DNA of 64,000 bases from Rippkaea orientalis PCC 8801 (GCF_000021805.1 NC_011726.1:682001-746000); one strand, 5' to 3'. Counted from the stretch's first letter, positions 6,943 to 16,316 are shown. The notes: generated by a model not told the origin, from the letters alone. Made by a program: numbers and translations.

Positions 6943-9513
6943 TCAATTTAAGATTAAATGTTGACGATGAACCTCTAATAATTCTATTGTTGTTTTAGAG
7001 ACCGTTTCTAACATATAAATCACCTGTTCTGGTTGTAACATTGTGCCATCATTGCGACAACTACCGATATATTTCAACATCACTAAATAATCATCTACAA
7101 CCATTTCTAACTCTAAAGAAAAGAGGCGATCGCGTAAATTAACCATTGACTTTTTACCCGATTTTGTCGTCTTTTCGTAGCTAATTTCCGAACTATTCTT
7201 AACCTGCTCGATCCAACTTTGCCATTGTTCAACCGATACTGCTTCCTCAGTTTGTACTGTGATTAAATATTCGGCTTGATCCAATAACCGAGTCGCTGAC
7301 AACGATTTGATATCAACTTCTTCGACTTTATAAATAGGAATTTCTGGAGGCAATTCAGCCGTTAAAATACGACGAAATTCTTCAATTTCCATCGTTTCAG
7401 TTAACTCAAAATCCACGATTTCTCCACTACTGGTTATTCCCAAACTTAACGCATTGGCTAAGGAAATGCGCGGACCTGGATGATAACCCCCCGTAAAGGA
7501 AATGGGTAACGCACCCCGACGCACCGCTCTATCGAACAAACGTACTAAATCTAAATGACTAACCAAAGCCATTGTCCCGATTTTACCAAACCAAACCCGA
7601 ATCCGTTGCGCCCGATGCTGATTGGGTTGAAAATGCCCTTCAAATTGAGGAATAGGGGGGGGTTCTACCACAATATTGTGCCCAAAATCGAGGCCACAGA
7701 CCCCACAATGGGAACAGCCATCAAAGGCACAGTCGGGAACGGTTGCTGCTTCTAATGCCCGTTTTAGGTCAGTTTTGAGCCATTCCTTGTCAATTCCGGT
7801 ATCCAAATGATCCCAAGGCAAGGGTGCATCGTAGGAGTCAGACGCTTCAAAAACGTTCCACTCTCCGTCCTCGACTTGACGATATTTCCAGGTTAACCCC
7901 GCTTCTTCGATCGCCTGAGTCCACGCTTGATAGGCATTATCGGCATTTTCCCACCAAGAGTCCATCCCCGCACCCAATTCCCAAGCACGACGCACCACAG
8001 AAGCTAAACGGCGATCCCCCCGTCCCACAAAGTCCTCCATAGCCGAAATGGCCACCTGAGTATAATTGACCTTAACTCCGCGAATTTCCCGAAATTCTTC
8101 CCGTAGTAGCTTCTGTTTACGAATAAATTCTCCTACTGATACCGAATGCCATTGGAAGGGGGTATGGGGTTTGGGGGTGAAATTGGAGATAGTTAGGGTA
8201 AATTGCAGCGATCGCTTACCCCTAGGACGGCATTCGCGCTTTAACCAGCGTACTGTCTCGGCGATACCAATCACATCAAGATCGGTTTCCCCTGGCAAGC
8301 CAATCATAAAATAGAGTTTGATGCGATCCCACCCCTGTTGAACGGCGGTTTGGATACCCCGCAGTAATTCTTCGTTAGTCAACCCTTTATTAATGACATC
8401 GCGCATCCGTTGGGTTCCTGCTTCGGGGGCAAAGGTTAAACTCGACTGACGGATACCTCCAATAATATTTGCAATGTTTTCATCAAACCTATCTACCCGT
8501 TGACTGGGCAAGGAAAGGGAAATATTCTCGTTTTTCAGGCGGTTTTTGATTTCAATACCCACCGACGGGAGAGAAAGATAGTCAGAACAACTCAGAGATA
8601 ACAGGGAAAATTCGTTAAAACCTGTCTCGCGGATGCCTTTTTCGATGGTATTGATGATTTGTTCGGGTTCTACGTCTCGCGCGGGACGGGTTAACATTCC
8701 GGGTTGACAGAACCGACACCCTCTGGTACAGCCGCGACGGACTTCTAACACGAGGCGATCGTGGATGGTTTCGATGTAGGGGACTAACCCGATGGAATAG
8801 GCAGGAATAGGGGTTGCTACCCGTCTTAAAATGCGTTTGGGGACATCGGGACGGTTAGGATGAACGGAACCATCTTCGGCGACATCGTAGAAGCGAGGAA
8901 CATAAACGCCCGGAATTTGGGCTAAATCTAGCAGTAAATCGGCTTTATTCAGGTTATTGGCTTTTCCTTCTTCGATGACTAAGCCAATTTCGGGTAAGAG
9001 TTCTTCTCCGTCTCCCAACGCAACGAAGTCGAAGAAGTCCGCGAAGGGTTCGGGGTTAGAGGTAGCGGTTTGTCCTCCGGCAAAGATCAGGGGATATTTA
9101 CCTTGATCCCGTTCTTGCCAAGTTAAGGGAATGCCCGCTAAATCGAGCATTTCTAGGATATTAGTTGCTCCGAGTTCATAGCTGAGGTTAAAGCCTAAGA
9201 TATCGAAATCTATGAGGGGATGACGTGATTCTAGGGCAAATAGGGGTGTTTGGGTACTACGGAGTTTTTCCCCTAAGTCTGGGGCTGGTAGATAGGCGCG
9301 ATCGCACAGTTGTCGGGGTTGGGCGTTAAGGATATTGTAGAGAATAATATGGCCTAAGTTGGAGGCTCCGAGCTCGTAAATTTCTGGATAGGTGAGTACC
9401 CACCGAACTTGGCAACTTTGCCAAGATTTATGGTGAGATCCTAACTCATTCCCTAGATAACGAGCAGGTTTGACGATCTCAGGGGTAATTAAGTTTTCTA
9501 TCGCCACTGTCAC
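6943..9513 (-). CDS. radical SAM protein fused to a DUF2344 domain
   Basis: 856 residues. The N-terminal 230 residues resemble a B12-binding-type Rossmann region. A radical SAM domain follows, with its cluster motif at C262-x3-C266-x2-C269 (RRGCTRGCRFCQPG). The C-terminal part (from about 630, beginning RIRVWFGKIGTMALVSHLD) is a DUF2344 domain. Between them is an extra cysteine-rich segment (CAFDGCSHCGVCG) that could hold a second cluster. In many bacteria these two modules are separate neighbours, often near RNase G; in cyanobacteria they are fused, as here. The reaction is unknown, and RNA modification is a reasonable guess. Confidence 0.85.
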   Translation of the reverse strand: MTVAIENLITPEIVKPARYLGNELGSHHKSWQSCQVRWVLTYPEIYELGASNLGHIILYNILNAQPRQLCDRAYLPAPDLGEKLRSTQTPLFALESRHPLIDFDILGFNLSYELGATNILEMLDLAGIPLTWQERDQGKYPLIFAGGQTATSNPEPFADFFDFVALGDGEELLPEIGLVIEEGKANNLNKADLLLDLAQIPGVYVPRFYDVAEDGSVHPNRPDVPKRILRRVATPIPAYSIGLVPYIETIHDRLVLEVRRGCTRGCRFCQPGMLTRPARDVEPEQIINTIEKGIRETGFNEFSLLSLSCSDYLSLPSVGIEIKNRLKNENISLSLPSQRVDRFDENIANIIGGIRQSSLTFAPEAGTQRMRDVINKGLTNEELLRGIQTAVQQGWDRIKLYFMIGLPGETDLDVIGIAETVRWLKRECRPRGKRSLQFTLTISNFTPKPHTPFQWHSVSVGEFIRKQKLLREEFREIRGVKVNYTQVAISAMEDFVGRGDRRLASVVRRAWELGAGMDSWWENADNAYQAWTQAIEEAGLTWKYRQVEDGEWNVFEASDSYDAPLPWDHLDTGIDKEWLKTDLKRALEAATVPDCAFDGCSHCGVCGLDFGHNIVVEPPPIPQFEGHFQPNQHRAQRIRVWFGKIGTMALVSHLDLVRLFDRAVRRGALPISFTGGYHPGPRISLANALSLGITSSGEIVDFELTETMEIEEFRRILTAELPPEIPIYKVEEVDIKSLSATRLLDQAEYLITVQTEEAVSVEQWQSWIEQVKNSSEISYEKTTKSGKKSMVNLRDRLFSLELEMVVDDYLVMLKYIGSCRNDGTMLQPEQVIYMLETVSKTTIELLEVHRQHLILN

Positions 9514-9594
9514 GATGGAACCTCCGGTACTTAGGGTTGAGTTATGTCACTTCTTATCAATCATACCGAAAGTTTGGGAGATTAGCGGGTTGTT

Positions 9595-9948
9595 TCAAGC
9601 GGCTAGTCTTTGGGGTAAAGAGGCTTCATATTGACGACGATCTTCAAAAATTTCAAAGGCTTTGTCAAGTTGGGTAAGTTCAAAAATCATGCGAACTGAC
9701 GGAACTAGGGAACATAGACTAAACCGCTTACCTAAACTTTTGGCTAAGGAAAAAACAGAGACTAACGCCATCAACCCCGCACTATCGAGGAATTCCACAC
9801 TACGCATATTGATCAAGAAGCTAGACTGTTCACATGAAATCACTGCTTGAGTGAGTTCTCTTTGAAAATTTTCGACGTTAGCGGCGGTGATATATCCGCT
9901 AGGTTCTAAAATCGCTAGGTCAAGATCGATAAAATGACTCCTCATCAT
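9595..9948 (-). CDS. STAS-domain anti-sigma factor antagonist-like protein
   Basis: 117 residues, a single STAS domain. The regulatory phosphorylation motif DSAGL is present, with the candidate phospho-serine at residue 56, followed by helix LMALVSVFSLAKSLGKRF. This matches SpoIIAA-like proteins that cycle with a serine kinase and a phosphatase. No kinase or phosphatase gene is adjacent; the neighbouring response regulator gene is about 0.8 kb upstream on the same strand. The start could be either of the first two Met codons. Confidence 0.85.
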   Translation of the reverse strand: MMRSHFIDLDLAILEPSGYITAANVENFQRELTQAVISCEQSSFLINMRSVEFLDSAGLMALVSVFSLAKSLGKRFSLCSLVPSVRMIFELTQLDKAFEIFEDRRQYEASLPQRLAA

Positions 9949-10610
9949 GACGATGTACCCTCTTTTTCAAAGCAATATTGATAAATCATGTACTCAAATT
10001 ATAGTCAGTTATTCCTTTAAGGCAATGTTTGAGAACTATCTTTTTTTTAGATTAACCGTAGAGGTTATCCTTTAAGAGGATGTTAAGGAATAGTTAATTA
10101 GGTTAACTGGTCCTTATGTTAATGTATCCTCTATAAAAAATAGGGAAAAAAGAGCGTTTTTTCCTTCAAGACCTCTCTTAAACCTAAGCTTAAGATAAAA
10201 CAGTCGAGAATCTTAGGTTAATGCCCTAAAGGGTTAGGTATGGTCTAGCATTTTAGATCAATTTTGCCTAAACAAGACTAATCAAATTACTCAAATGCTT
10301 AAAAAAGACAAAATAGCTAGGATCTCCGATAGCTGCACCATAGGAGTAGCTGCTTATCTTTGGAGATGAGTAATTATATGTTTTTATCTTAATACTGTAA
10401 CTTAAAATTTTCTAATGTCAAGGGTTGAGTCAATAAGACTGAGTTATCTCGGGTAAGATCATTATCGTTAGGGGTAATAATCGAGAAAATCTCATTTTTG
10501 ACTTTGGACTGGGAACTTATTTTAAGTCAAGGTTGTCTACGCTTGCTGACTGTTTAAGCTAAATGGGTTGAAAATACTTACTGTATTTGAAGTTTTATAT
10601 CTTTTCTCAA
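9949..10610. other. long AT-rich intergenic region
   Basis: About 660 bp without a convincing gene on either strand. The only clear structure is the hairpin GGAAAAAA (10144-10151) / TTTTTTCC (10157-10164) with a five-base loop, which could act as a terminator. The region probably holds the promoter of the STAS gene near its left end. Confidence 0.4.
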
Positions 10611-10772
10611 CTAGAAGTCATGGGTCAAATCAAAGAGAATCCCCCAATCAAAATTCTCAACCAAGTTGATTAATTGTTGGGATAATTTCTTGTTTTCTTC
10701 AGGAATTTCTTCAACGAGTTTCATGACGATTAGGTCATCTAAAGCAGTCACAGCTTCGTGTAATTGAGTTAT
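10611..10772 (-). pseudogene. in-frame remnant of the response regulator C-terminus beyond an amber stop
   Basis: Directly after the TAG at 10773-10775 the same frame stays open for 53 more codons to a second TAG at 10611-10613. The peptide (ITQLHEAVTALDDL... through VEEIPEENKKL) is amphipathic and charged. It looks like the C-terminal helical extension found on cyanobacterial receiver and hybrid-kinase proteins. The simplest reading is a nonsense mutation that shortened the regulator; read-through is an alternative. Confidence 0.5.
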
Positions 10773-11261
10773 CTATTCCTTTAACATAACTTGCAAATCA
10801 TGCGGGTTTAATTGAGGCATTTCTAATAATTTTTCATGATTGCTATCAAGAATATCATCTTCAAGGTGAGTTTCTACACGCGCTAACAGTTCAGGAATGT
10901 GAAACGGTTTGGTAATATAATCTACACCCCCTGCGGCAAGTCCTTCTACCTTATCAACTGTGGTATTAAGTGCACTCAAGAAAATAACGGGAATATCGGC
11001 TGTTTGTTCATCTGCTTTTAATTGCTTGCAGATTTCGTAGCCATCAGCGTCAGGGAGTTTAATATCAAGTAAAATTAAATCAGGTTTTGCTGCTTTAGCC
11101 CCCCTTAATGCCATTGCCCCTCTCGTACAAGAACGCACGGTATAGCCTTGATGAATTAACGTATCTCTAACCAGACGGAGATTAGCGGCAACATCATCAA
11201 CAATGAGAATATTCCCCCTAATGCTGGGTTTGGATTCATGATTTTGATCTAACATCAACAA
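10773..11261 (-). CDS. receiver-only response regulator, C-terminally shortened
   Basis: 162 residues. A complete receiver domain spans about 16-140: acidic pocket D22/D23, phosphoacceptor D66 (LILLDIKLP), the Ser at 96 (FLSA) and K118 (YITKPF). No DNA-binding or enzymatic output domain follows. The coding frame continues for 53 sensible codons after the TAG at 10773-10775, so the ancestral protein was probably about 216 residues. No histidine kinase is adjacent. Receiver activity should be intact; what is lost is a helical tail. Confidence 0.82.
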   Translation of the reverse strand: MLMLDQNHESKPSIRGNILIVDDVAANLRLVRDTLIHQGYTVRSCTRGAMALRGAKAAKPDLILLDIKLPDADGYEICKQLKADEQTADIPVIFLSALNTTVDKVEGLAAGGVDYITKPFHIPELLARVETHLEDDILDSNHEKLLEMPQLNPHDLQVMLKE

Positions 11262-11561
11262 TGGACTCCCTTAAATCTCAAAGGGAGCTATACGTCACGA
11301 AAGGTTAAGGGGAACTTGAGTATTATTAAATTTTAGCAGATTGAAGGGATTACTAACTTTTTTGGGAATCCCAGTCACAGCAATGATCAAATCTAGTTAA
11401 AATCCTTTAAACCCTTCCCTGTTCCCTGTTGCCTTGCAATATAACTAAACCCTAAATATCCAATAAATTTTGTTAACGGATAGATCCTCTGCATTTGCCC
11501 CATCTCCCCCTGAGAAATGTCACAATAAAAACTAAAAATAAAACGTAAGGTGGAGACGAAT

Positions 11562-13289
11562 ATGGTTGCAACTCCGATCAAAACAGAAAAACGCTTAACA
11601 ATACAAACGGCTGATATTGTTCAAGATACTACCACTATTCGTTCGTTAGACTGGGATAGGGATCGCTTTGATATCGAATTTGGTTTACAAAATGGGACGA
11701 CTTATAATTCCTATATCATCCGAGGGGATAAAATTGCTCTCGTGGATACGTCCCATGCTAAATTCCGCCAATTATACCTAGATACCTTAACGGGGTTAAT
11801 TGATCCTAAGACCATTGATTATTTAGTTATTAGCCATACTGAACCCGATCATAGTGGATTAGTTAAAGATATTTTAGCTTTGGCTCCCCAAGTAACCGTA
11901 GTCGGGTCTAAAGTAGCCATTCAATTCCTAGAAGGGTTTGTTCATCAATCCTTTGAACGGATTTTAGTCAAAAGTGGGGAAACCTTAGACCTAGGGAAAG
12001 GTCACGTTTTAGAGTTTGTTAGTGCTCCGAACTTACACTGGCCGGACACCATTTTAACCTACGATCGCGGAACCCAGACCCTCTTTACCTGCGATGTCTT
12101 TGGGATGCACTATTGTTCCGATCATCTCTATGATGAGTATTTAGACGCGATCGCCCCGGATTATCATTTCTATTATGAATGTTTAATGGCTCCGAATGCC
12201 CGTTCGGTACTCTCGGCGATGAAACGCATGGATACGTTAGGGGAAATTACCACCATTGCCAACGGTCATGGACCTCTATTGCGTTACAATGTCCATGAGT
12301 TGGTGGAACGCTATCGGACTTGGAGCGAAGAACAAAGCAAGGCCGAGAAAACCGTCGCGGTGTTCTATGTTTCTGACTATGGATACAGCGATCGCCTTTC
12401 CCAAGCGATCGCCAAGGGGATCACTAAAACAGGGGTTGCCGTGGAAATGGTAGACTTAAAATCCGCCGATCCCCAGGAAATTAACGAAATTGTCAGCAGT
12501 TCTGCGGGTATTGTCTTGGGAATGCCTCCGTTGGAAGGAACCTATAATCAACAAACGACGGGAAATGTGGGGACGATCCTAGCGGTTGCTAAAGATAAGC
12601 AGTATGTGGGGTTATTTGAGTCCTACGGTGGGAATGATGAACCCATTGACCCCCTCTTAACTAAGTTTCGGGAAGCGGGGTTAAATCAAGGATTTACCGC
12701 TATTCGAGTTAAAGAGACTCCCACCGAGGCCATCTATCAACTGTGTGAAGAGGCCGGGACAGACTTGGGACAAGCATTAACCCTCGATCGCAAGGTCAAG
12801 CAACGCAAATCCTTAGATAGTGATTTGGATAAGGCGATCGGGCGCATTAGTGGGGGTTTATACATCCTAACCGCCACTAAAGGCGATATCAAGGGGGCGA
12901 TGTTGGCTTCTTGGGTGACACAAGCGAGTTTTGACCCCCCGGGGTTTACGGTTTCGGTGGCCAAAGATCGGGCGATCGAGTCTTTAATGCAGGTGGGAGA
13001 TACCTTTGTTTTAAACATTCTTGAAGAAGGAAAATATCAACCTTTAATGAAACATTTCCTCAAACGATTTGCCCCGGGTTCTGATCGGTTTGAAGGGGTT
13101 AATACCCAAATTGCTAATAATGGATCGCCCATTTTAACCGATGCTTTAGCTTATTTAGAATGCGAAGTTGTCAGTCGGATGGAGTGTAATGATCATTGGG
13201 TTGTTTACAGTAAAGTGACTAATGGACGAGTATCAAACCCCGATGGACTAACCGCAGTTCATCACCGCAAGGTAGGCAATTATTATTAA
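11562..13289 (+). CDS. flv3: flavodiiron protein, Flv3 type
   Basis: 575 residues in three modules: a metallo-beta-lactamase-like diiron domain (about 30-250), a flavodoxin-like FMN domain (about 255-400) and a C-terminal flavin-reductase domain (about 420-575) found only in oxygenic phototrophs. All diiron ligands are canonical: H92, E94, D96 and H97 (SHTEPDHSG), H159, D178 and H236. This fits Flv3/Flv4 rather than the ligand-variant Flv1/Flv2. Overall resemblance and the absence of a neighbouring flv2-type operon favour Flv3. The protein reduces oxygen to water downstream of photosystem I, normally with Flv1. I chose the ATG at 11562 because AAGGTGGAG (11547-11555) precedes it; a GTG at 11550 lies inside that site. 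Confidence 0.85.
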   Translation: MVATPIKTEKRLTIQTADIVQDTTTIRSLDWDRDRFDIEFGLQNGTTYNSYIIRGDKIALVDTSHAKFRQLYLDTLTGLIDPKTIDYLVISHTEPDHSGLVKDILALAPQVTVVGSKVAIQFLEGFVHQSFERILVKSGETLDLGKGHVLEFVSAPNLHWPDTILTYDRGTQTLFTCDVFGMHYCSDHLYDEYLDAIAPDYHFYYECLMAPNARSVLSAMKRMDTLGEITTIANGHGPLLRYNVHELVERYRTWSEEQSKAEKTVAVFYVSDYGYSDRLSQAIAKGITKTGVAVEMVDLKSADPQEINEIVSSSAGIVLGMPPLEGTYNQQTTGNVGTILAVAKDKQYVGLFESYGGNDEPIDPLLTKFREAGLNQGFTAIRVKETPTEAIYQLCEEAGTDLGQALTLDRKVKQRKSLDSDLDKAIGRISGGLYILTATKGDIKGAMLASWVTQASFDPPGFTVSVAKDRAIESLMQVGDTFVLNILEEGKYQPLMKHFLKRFAPGSDRFEGVNTQIANNGSPILTDALAYLECEVVSRMECNDHWVVYSKVTNGRVSNPDGLTAVHHRKVGNYY

Positions 13290-13319
13290 CCCTAATTGGC
13301 TCTAAGGTATTGGCTCTAA

Positions 13320-13336
13320 GGTGGGCATTGCCCACC
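13320..13336. repeat. 17-bp palindrome after flv3
   Basis: GGTGGGCATTGCCCACC lies 30 bp past the flv3 stop and may act as a terminator. A tandem 14-bp duplication ATTGGCTCTAAGGT (13295-13308 and 13309-13322) precedes it. A TATAAT box at 13343-13348 may serve the next gene. Confidence 0.55.
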
Positions 13337-13380
13337 CTAGGGTATAATGAAGAGAGATAATTTTTTATTTTGGAGTCATT

Positions 13381-13680
13381 ATGCCTGATATACCTATTAA
13401 AATTATTGGTCATGAAAATGAAAGCTTAACCTATACTAATGCGATTGTTTTGTATGATGAAGGAGGCAGTATTATTTTAAATTTTTGCTTAATTGATAGA
13501 CTCTCAGAGGTTGTCCAAGACTTGTTTGAGAATGACGATAAAGACAAAGAAAATACGGTTCAAGAAGTGTCATCTGTTGGCAGATTTGTTATAAGTTATT
13601 CAACGGCTTATGACTTACTCAGAAACCTCGAAGAAATTTTACAAGAAAGTCAAGAAGAAGACAATGAAGATAGTAACTAA
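13381..13680 (+). CDS. small acidic protein, DUF3467-like, upstream of a toxin module
   Basis: 99 residues, preceded by GGAG at 13372-13375. The order of features, an early strand with YTNA, a hydrophobic strand (SIILNFCLID), then a RFVISYSTAYDLLRNLEEIL helix, resembles DUF3467 proteins, although I hold this loosely. The C-terminus is very acidic (EEDNEDSN). Its stop overlaps the start of the next gene by 17 bases, so it is probably the first gene of a three-gene operon with the antitoxin and the PIN toxin. Its role there is unknown. Confidence 0.6.
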   Translation: MPDIPIKIIGHENESLTYTNAIVLYDEGGSIILNFCLIDRLSEVVQDLFENDDKDKENTVQEVSSVGRFVISYSTAYDLLRNLEEILQESQEEDNEDSN

Positions 13681-13945
13681 CCCTTTTTATAAGTCTGATA
13701 AAATCAAGCAATTCTATTGTATTAGTTCGGTTAAAAGTTCAGCTTCTAATATCCTTGAAACTCAAAAAAGACGTAATATAGTAGGCAATAGTTCAAATTT
13801 TAAGGAGTTAGGAAAGTATCAAAGTAATCAAGGTAAGATTAATTCTTCAATGAAAAGAGTCCCTGATTTATTTCCAAATTCAATCATAATCAGTGAAGAT
13901 TTTGATGAACCTTTACCTGATGAGTTTTGGTTAGGAGAAGAATGA
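13664..13945 (+). CDS. probable antitoxin of the PIN-domain toxin
   Basis: 93 residues from the ATG at 13664, overlapping the preceding gene by 17 bases and the toxin start by 4 (ATGA at 13942-13945). The last residues, SEDFDEPLPDEFW, match the C-terminal toxin-binding end common to cyanobacterial DUF2281/VapB-like antitoxins. The first 60 residues are Lys/Ser/Asn-rich and do not look like a usual AbrB or ribbon-helix-helix DNA-binding domain. The N-terminus may be atypical or degraded. An internal ATG near 13850 would give only the tail. Confidence 0.6.
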   Translation: MKIVTNPFYKSDKIKQFYCISSVKSSASNILETQKRRNIVGNSSNFKELGKYQSNQGKINSSMKRVPDLFPNSIIISEDFDEPLPDEFWLGEE

Positions 13946-14328
13946 AACTACTCCTTGATACCCATGCCTTTATTTGGTGGGATAGCAACTCATCTAATTT
14001 ATCTAAAAAAGCCTTAGCATTATGTAGCGATCGCAATAATATACTTTTATTAAGTCTTGTTAGTGTTTGGGAAATACAAATCAAATCAAAACTCGGTAAA
14101 CTGACGTTAAATCAATCATTATTAACCATGATAGAAAATCAACAAAAGGTTAATAATGTCAAAATTTTACCTATCAAACTAGATGCTATTTTAAAATTAG
14201 AAACTTTAACCGTTTATCATAAAGATCCTTTTGATCATTTATTAATTGTTCAAGCAATGCTAGAAAATGCAACTTTACTAAGTAAAGATTCTAAATTTAG
14301 TGATTATCCAGTTAACGTAGAATGGTAA
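13942..14328 (+). CDS. VapC-like PIN-domain ribonuclease toxin
   Basis: 128 residues from the ATG at 13942, which overlaps the antitoxin stop and has AGGAG upstream. The PIN acidic residues are visible: D6 (LLLDTHAF), E44 (SVWEI), D95/D98 (HKDPFDHLL) and D119 (SKDSKF). This is the cyanobacterial subgroup with LLDTHAFIWW at the N-terminus. It is predicted to be a Mg-dependent RNase held in check by the preceding protein. All catalytic residues appear intact. Confidence 0.85.
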   Translation: MKLLLDTHAFIWWDSNSSNLSKKALALCSDRNNILLLSLVSVWEIQIKSKLGKLTLNQSLLTMIENQQKVNNVKILPIKLDAILKLETLTVYHKDPFDHLLIVQAMLENATLLSKDSKFSDYPVNVEW

Positions 14329-14363
14329 TTTTCAAAATGAAAAAAGAATGCTATATAAGTCCT

Positions 14364-14427
14364 GTAGGGGCGCGTTTACCTATGATCCTAGTTAGAAGCA
14401 TAAACTGTTTTAAAAACCCGTCCCTAC
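14364..14427. repeat. 64-bp element with GTAGGGG termini
   Basis: It starts GTAGGGGCGCGTTTA and ends AAAACCCGTCCCTAC, imperfect terminal inverted repeats around an unrelated centre. It lies between the convergent toxin and sigF genes and may double as a terminator. Confidence 0.55.
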
Positions 14428-14470
14428 GCCTGACCTTATTTGTAGCAAACCTAAACGCGGTTTCATATTA

Positions 14471-15238
14471 TTAAGCAACTTGGGATTCTAACAAGATAAT
14501 TAATTGTTTAATTCCCTTGTGTAAATGACGAGTGACTGTCATAGGACTCATGCCAATTCGTTTAGCAGCTTCTTTACGAGGTAATTCCTTAATAAAGACG
14601 CATTCAATGGCTTCTTTGGTTTTGTCTTCAAGCTGACTCATCGCCCGTTGTAATTGTAATCGATCTTCCTCTTGACTTTGCTTAGCTTGATAGCGATGAT
14701 CAGGCAAAGTTTCGCCAAAACTAACGGTCGAATCGGTGTTTTGATTGATAGTAGAATCGAGACTAACTAACATCCGATTTTGTAAAGCCAGTTCGCATTC
14801 ATGCCATTCTTCTAAAGAAACCTGTAAAGCATCAGCTAATTCCTGATCCTTGGGAGTTCGTCCCAAGCTAGTCGTCAACTGTTTGCGAACTTTTTTGCCT
14901 TTGTTATACAGTTCTTGCCAACGACGAGGAATCCGCATCACACTCCCTTTATCCCGCAGATAGTGCAGCATTTCTCCGCGAATATAGGGAATGGCAAAGG
15001 AACTGAAGGCACAACCTTGATGGGGATTAAAACGTTCAATCGCATTAATCAATCCTAAGTAGCCGATTTGTTCTAAATCTTCATAGGGTTCTGTACATTG
15101 GTTGCTAATGCGATGGGCAACCTGGCGAACTAATCCCGTATGAAGTTCAACCAGTTGATTACGCAAGGCAAGAGAAGGATTACGAGAATAAGTGATTAAC
15201 AGTTCCATCCCCTGTGCGTTATTATACTTAGTTTTCAT
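14471..15238 (-). CDS. sigF: group 3 alternative sigma factor SigF
   Basis: 255 residues. Region 2 is clear: a core-binding part around LVRQVAHRI and EDLEQIGYLGLINAIERF, then the -10 recognition segment around FSSFAIPYIRGEMLHYLRD. Region 3 contains GRTPKDQELADAL, and region 4 has a helix-turn-helix (KEAAKRIGMSPMTVTRHL). This is the cyanobacterial SigF pattern, known for control of type IV pili, motility and stress genes. The start was placed at 15238 because AAGGAG precedes it; an ATG further out at 15274 is less likely. No anti-sigma gene is adjacent, although a STAS protein lies about 5 kb away. Confidence 0.85.
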   Translation of the reverse strand: MKTKYNNAQGMELLITYSRNPSLALRNQLVELHTGLVRQVAHRISNQCTEPYEDLEQIGYLGLINAIERFNPHQGCAFSSFAIPYIRGEMLHYLRDKGSVMRIPRRWQELYNKGKKVRKQLTTSLGRTPKDQELADALQVSLEEWHECELALQNRMLVSLDSTINQNTDSTVSFGETLPDHRYQAKQSQEEDRLQLQRAMSQLEDKTKEAIECVFIKELPRKEAAKRIGMSPMTVTRHLHKGIKQLIILLESQVA

Positions 15239-15587
15239 GAGTCCTAACTCCTTGCTTGGGTGCATAGCTGGCAAGATAATTGAGTCAATATCACTTATCT
15301 TTTCTTTCCTTATTCTCTGTCTCAGAACAATTTCGGACTATCGGCATTACACGGAAATCTTGGAGACTTTTTTGGACTCACTCTGGGTAAATACGCACAT
15401 TCGATCTATCTTACTTTACCAATGGTGAATTTTTAGTCAAGGACGGGGACAAAGACTCAGAAAATGTGCCCTAAACAATGGAGGGATTTCTTAGAGTAGG
15501 GTGAGATTCGGTATTCCTTACTAGCTAATGACCCTCAATTTCAGCTATAAAACGTAAGTAATTCCTCAAACAAGTAGAAGGTATCCT
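15239..15587. other. intergenic region between divergent genes
   Basis: About 350 bp between divergent sigF and the BI-1-like gene, presumably holding both promoters. I see no repeat or gene in it. Confidence 0.4.
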
Positions 15588-16316
15588 ATGAGCAATAGCA
15601 GCAACTTTCGTCAAGCCATCAGTGAGGTTAGGGGACAATCCTTAATTGGTTCTAATGTCATCGCTAATGCCCTTCCCTATCTCGGTGGTGGGTTAGTCCT
15701 CACCGCAGTCGGTACCTACGGGGGGTTAGGGGTGATTCAATCCCATCCCAACCTGTTTTTTCCGACCTTTATCGGGGCAATGATTGCCCAGTTAGTCCTG
15801 TTCTTTGTTGCGCGTAATGTTGCGGAAAATGGCAATAATACCACAGCATTCCCCTTACTTGCCCTCTACAGTTTACTGTCGGGCTATACCCTAAGTGGCC
15901 TGGTTTTTGTTGCCCTAGGAACCCAAGGAGTGGGGCTGCAAGGGTTGGCGATCGCGGCCGGTGGCTGTGGGATCGCTTTCATCGCTGGTCGTAGCATTGG
16001 CTCTAATTTATCAGACACCGATGGTATGGCCTTAACCAAAACGGTATCCCTAGGAATCATTGCTCTGTTTGTGGTGATGATGGCTCAATTAGTCTTTTCT
16101 CTGTTTGGGGTTTATAGCCCCACTTGGCTAGAAATTGCCATTTCTGGACTGGGAGTCTTCCTCTTTGCTGGAGCAGCCGTTGTTGATTTTTATATTATTC
16201 CCCGTACCTATCGAGATGAGCAGTACCTCTCGGCAGCTTTATCGATGTATTTAACCTACATCAACCTGTTTATCTTTATCCTGCGTCTGTTAATTGCCAT
16301 TAATAGCCGTGACTAA
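15588..16316 (+). CDS. Bax inhibitor-1/YccA-family membrane protein
   Basis: 242 residues with seven hydrophobic segments, roughly at 27-50, 57-75, 85-108, 113-130, 147-170, 178-200 and 215-237. This is the size and topology of the BI-1 (UPF0005) family. The closing helix contains the usual acidic or polar positions near VDFYIIPRT and LYINLF-like text. BI-1 relatives are calcium-leak channels or modulators of membrane protease FtsH; which applies here cannot be seen. It is monocistronic, with an AGAAGG-type ribosome site just upstream of the ATG. Confidence 0.8.
   Translation: MSNSSNFRQAISEVRGQSLIGSNVIANALPYLGGGLVLTAVGTYGGLGVIQSHPNLFFPTFIGAMIAQLVLFFVARNVAENGNNTTAFPLLALYSLLSGYTLSGLVFVALGTQGVGLQGLAIAAGGCGIAFIAGRSIGSNLSDTDGMALTKTVSLGIIALFVVMMAQLVFSLFGVYSPTWLEIAISGLGVFLFAGAAVVDFYIIPRTYRDEQYLSAALSMYLTYINLFIFILRLLIAINSRD

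Noticed and set aside
7555-8314. Several plus-strand frames inside the radical SAM gene
   Set aside because: They lie antisense to a clearly conserved coding region and have basic, proline-rich compositions typical of shadow frames.
11393-11581. Minus-strand frame upstream of flv3
   Set aside because: It overlaps the flv3 start and ribosome binding site and looks like the reverse of a promoter region.
15192-15428. Plus-strand frame across the sigF start
   Set aside because: It is antisense to sigF and its leader, without start signals.
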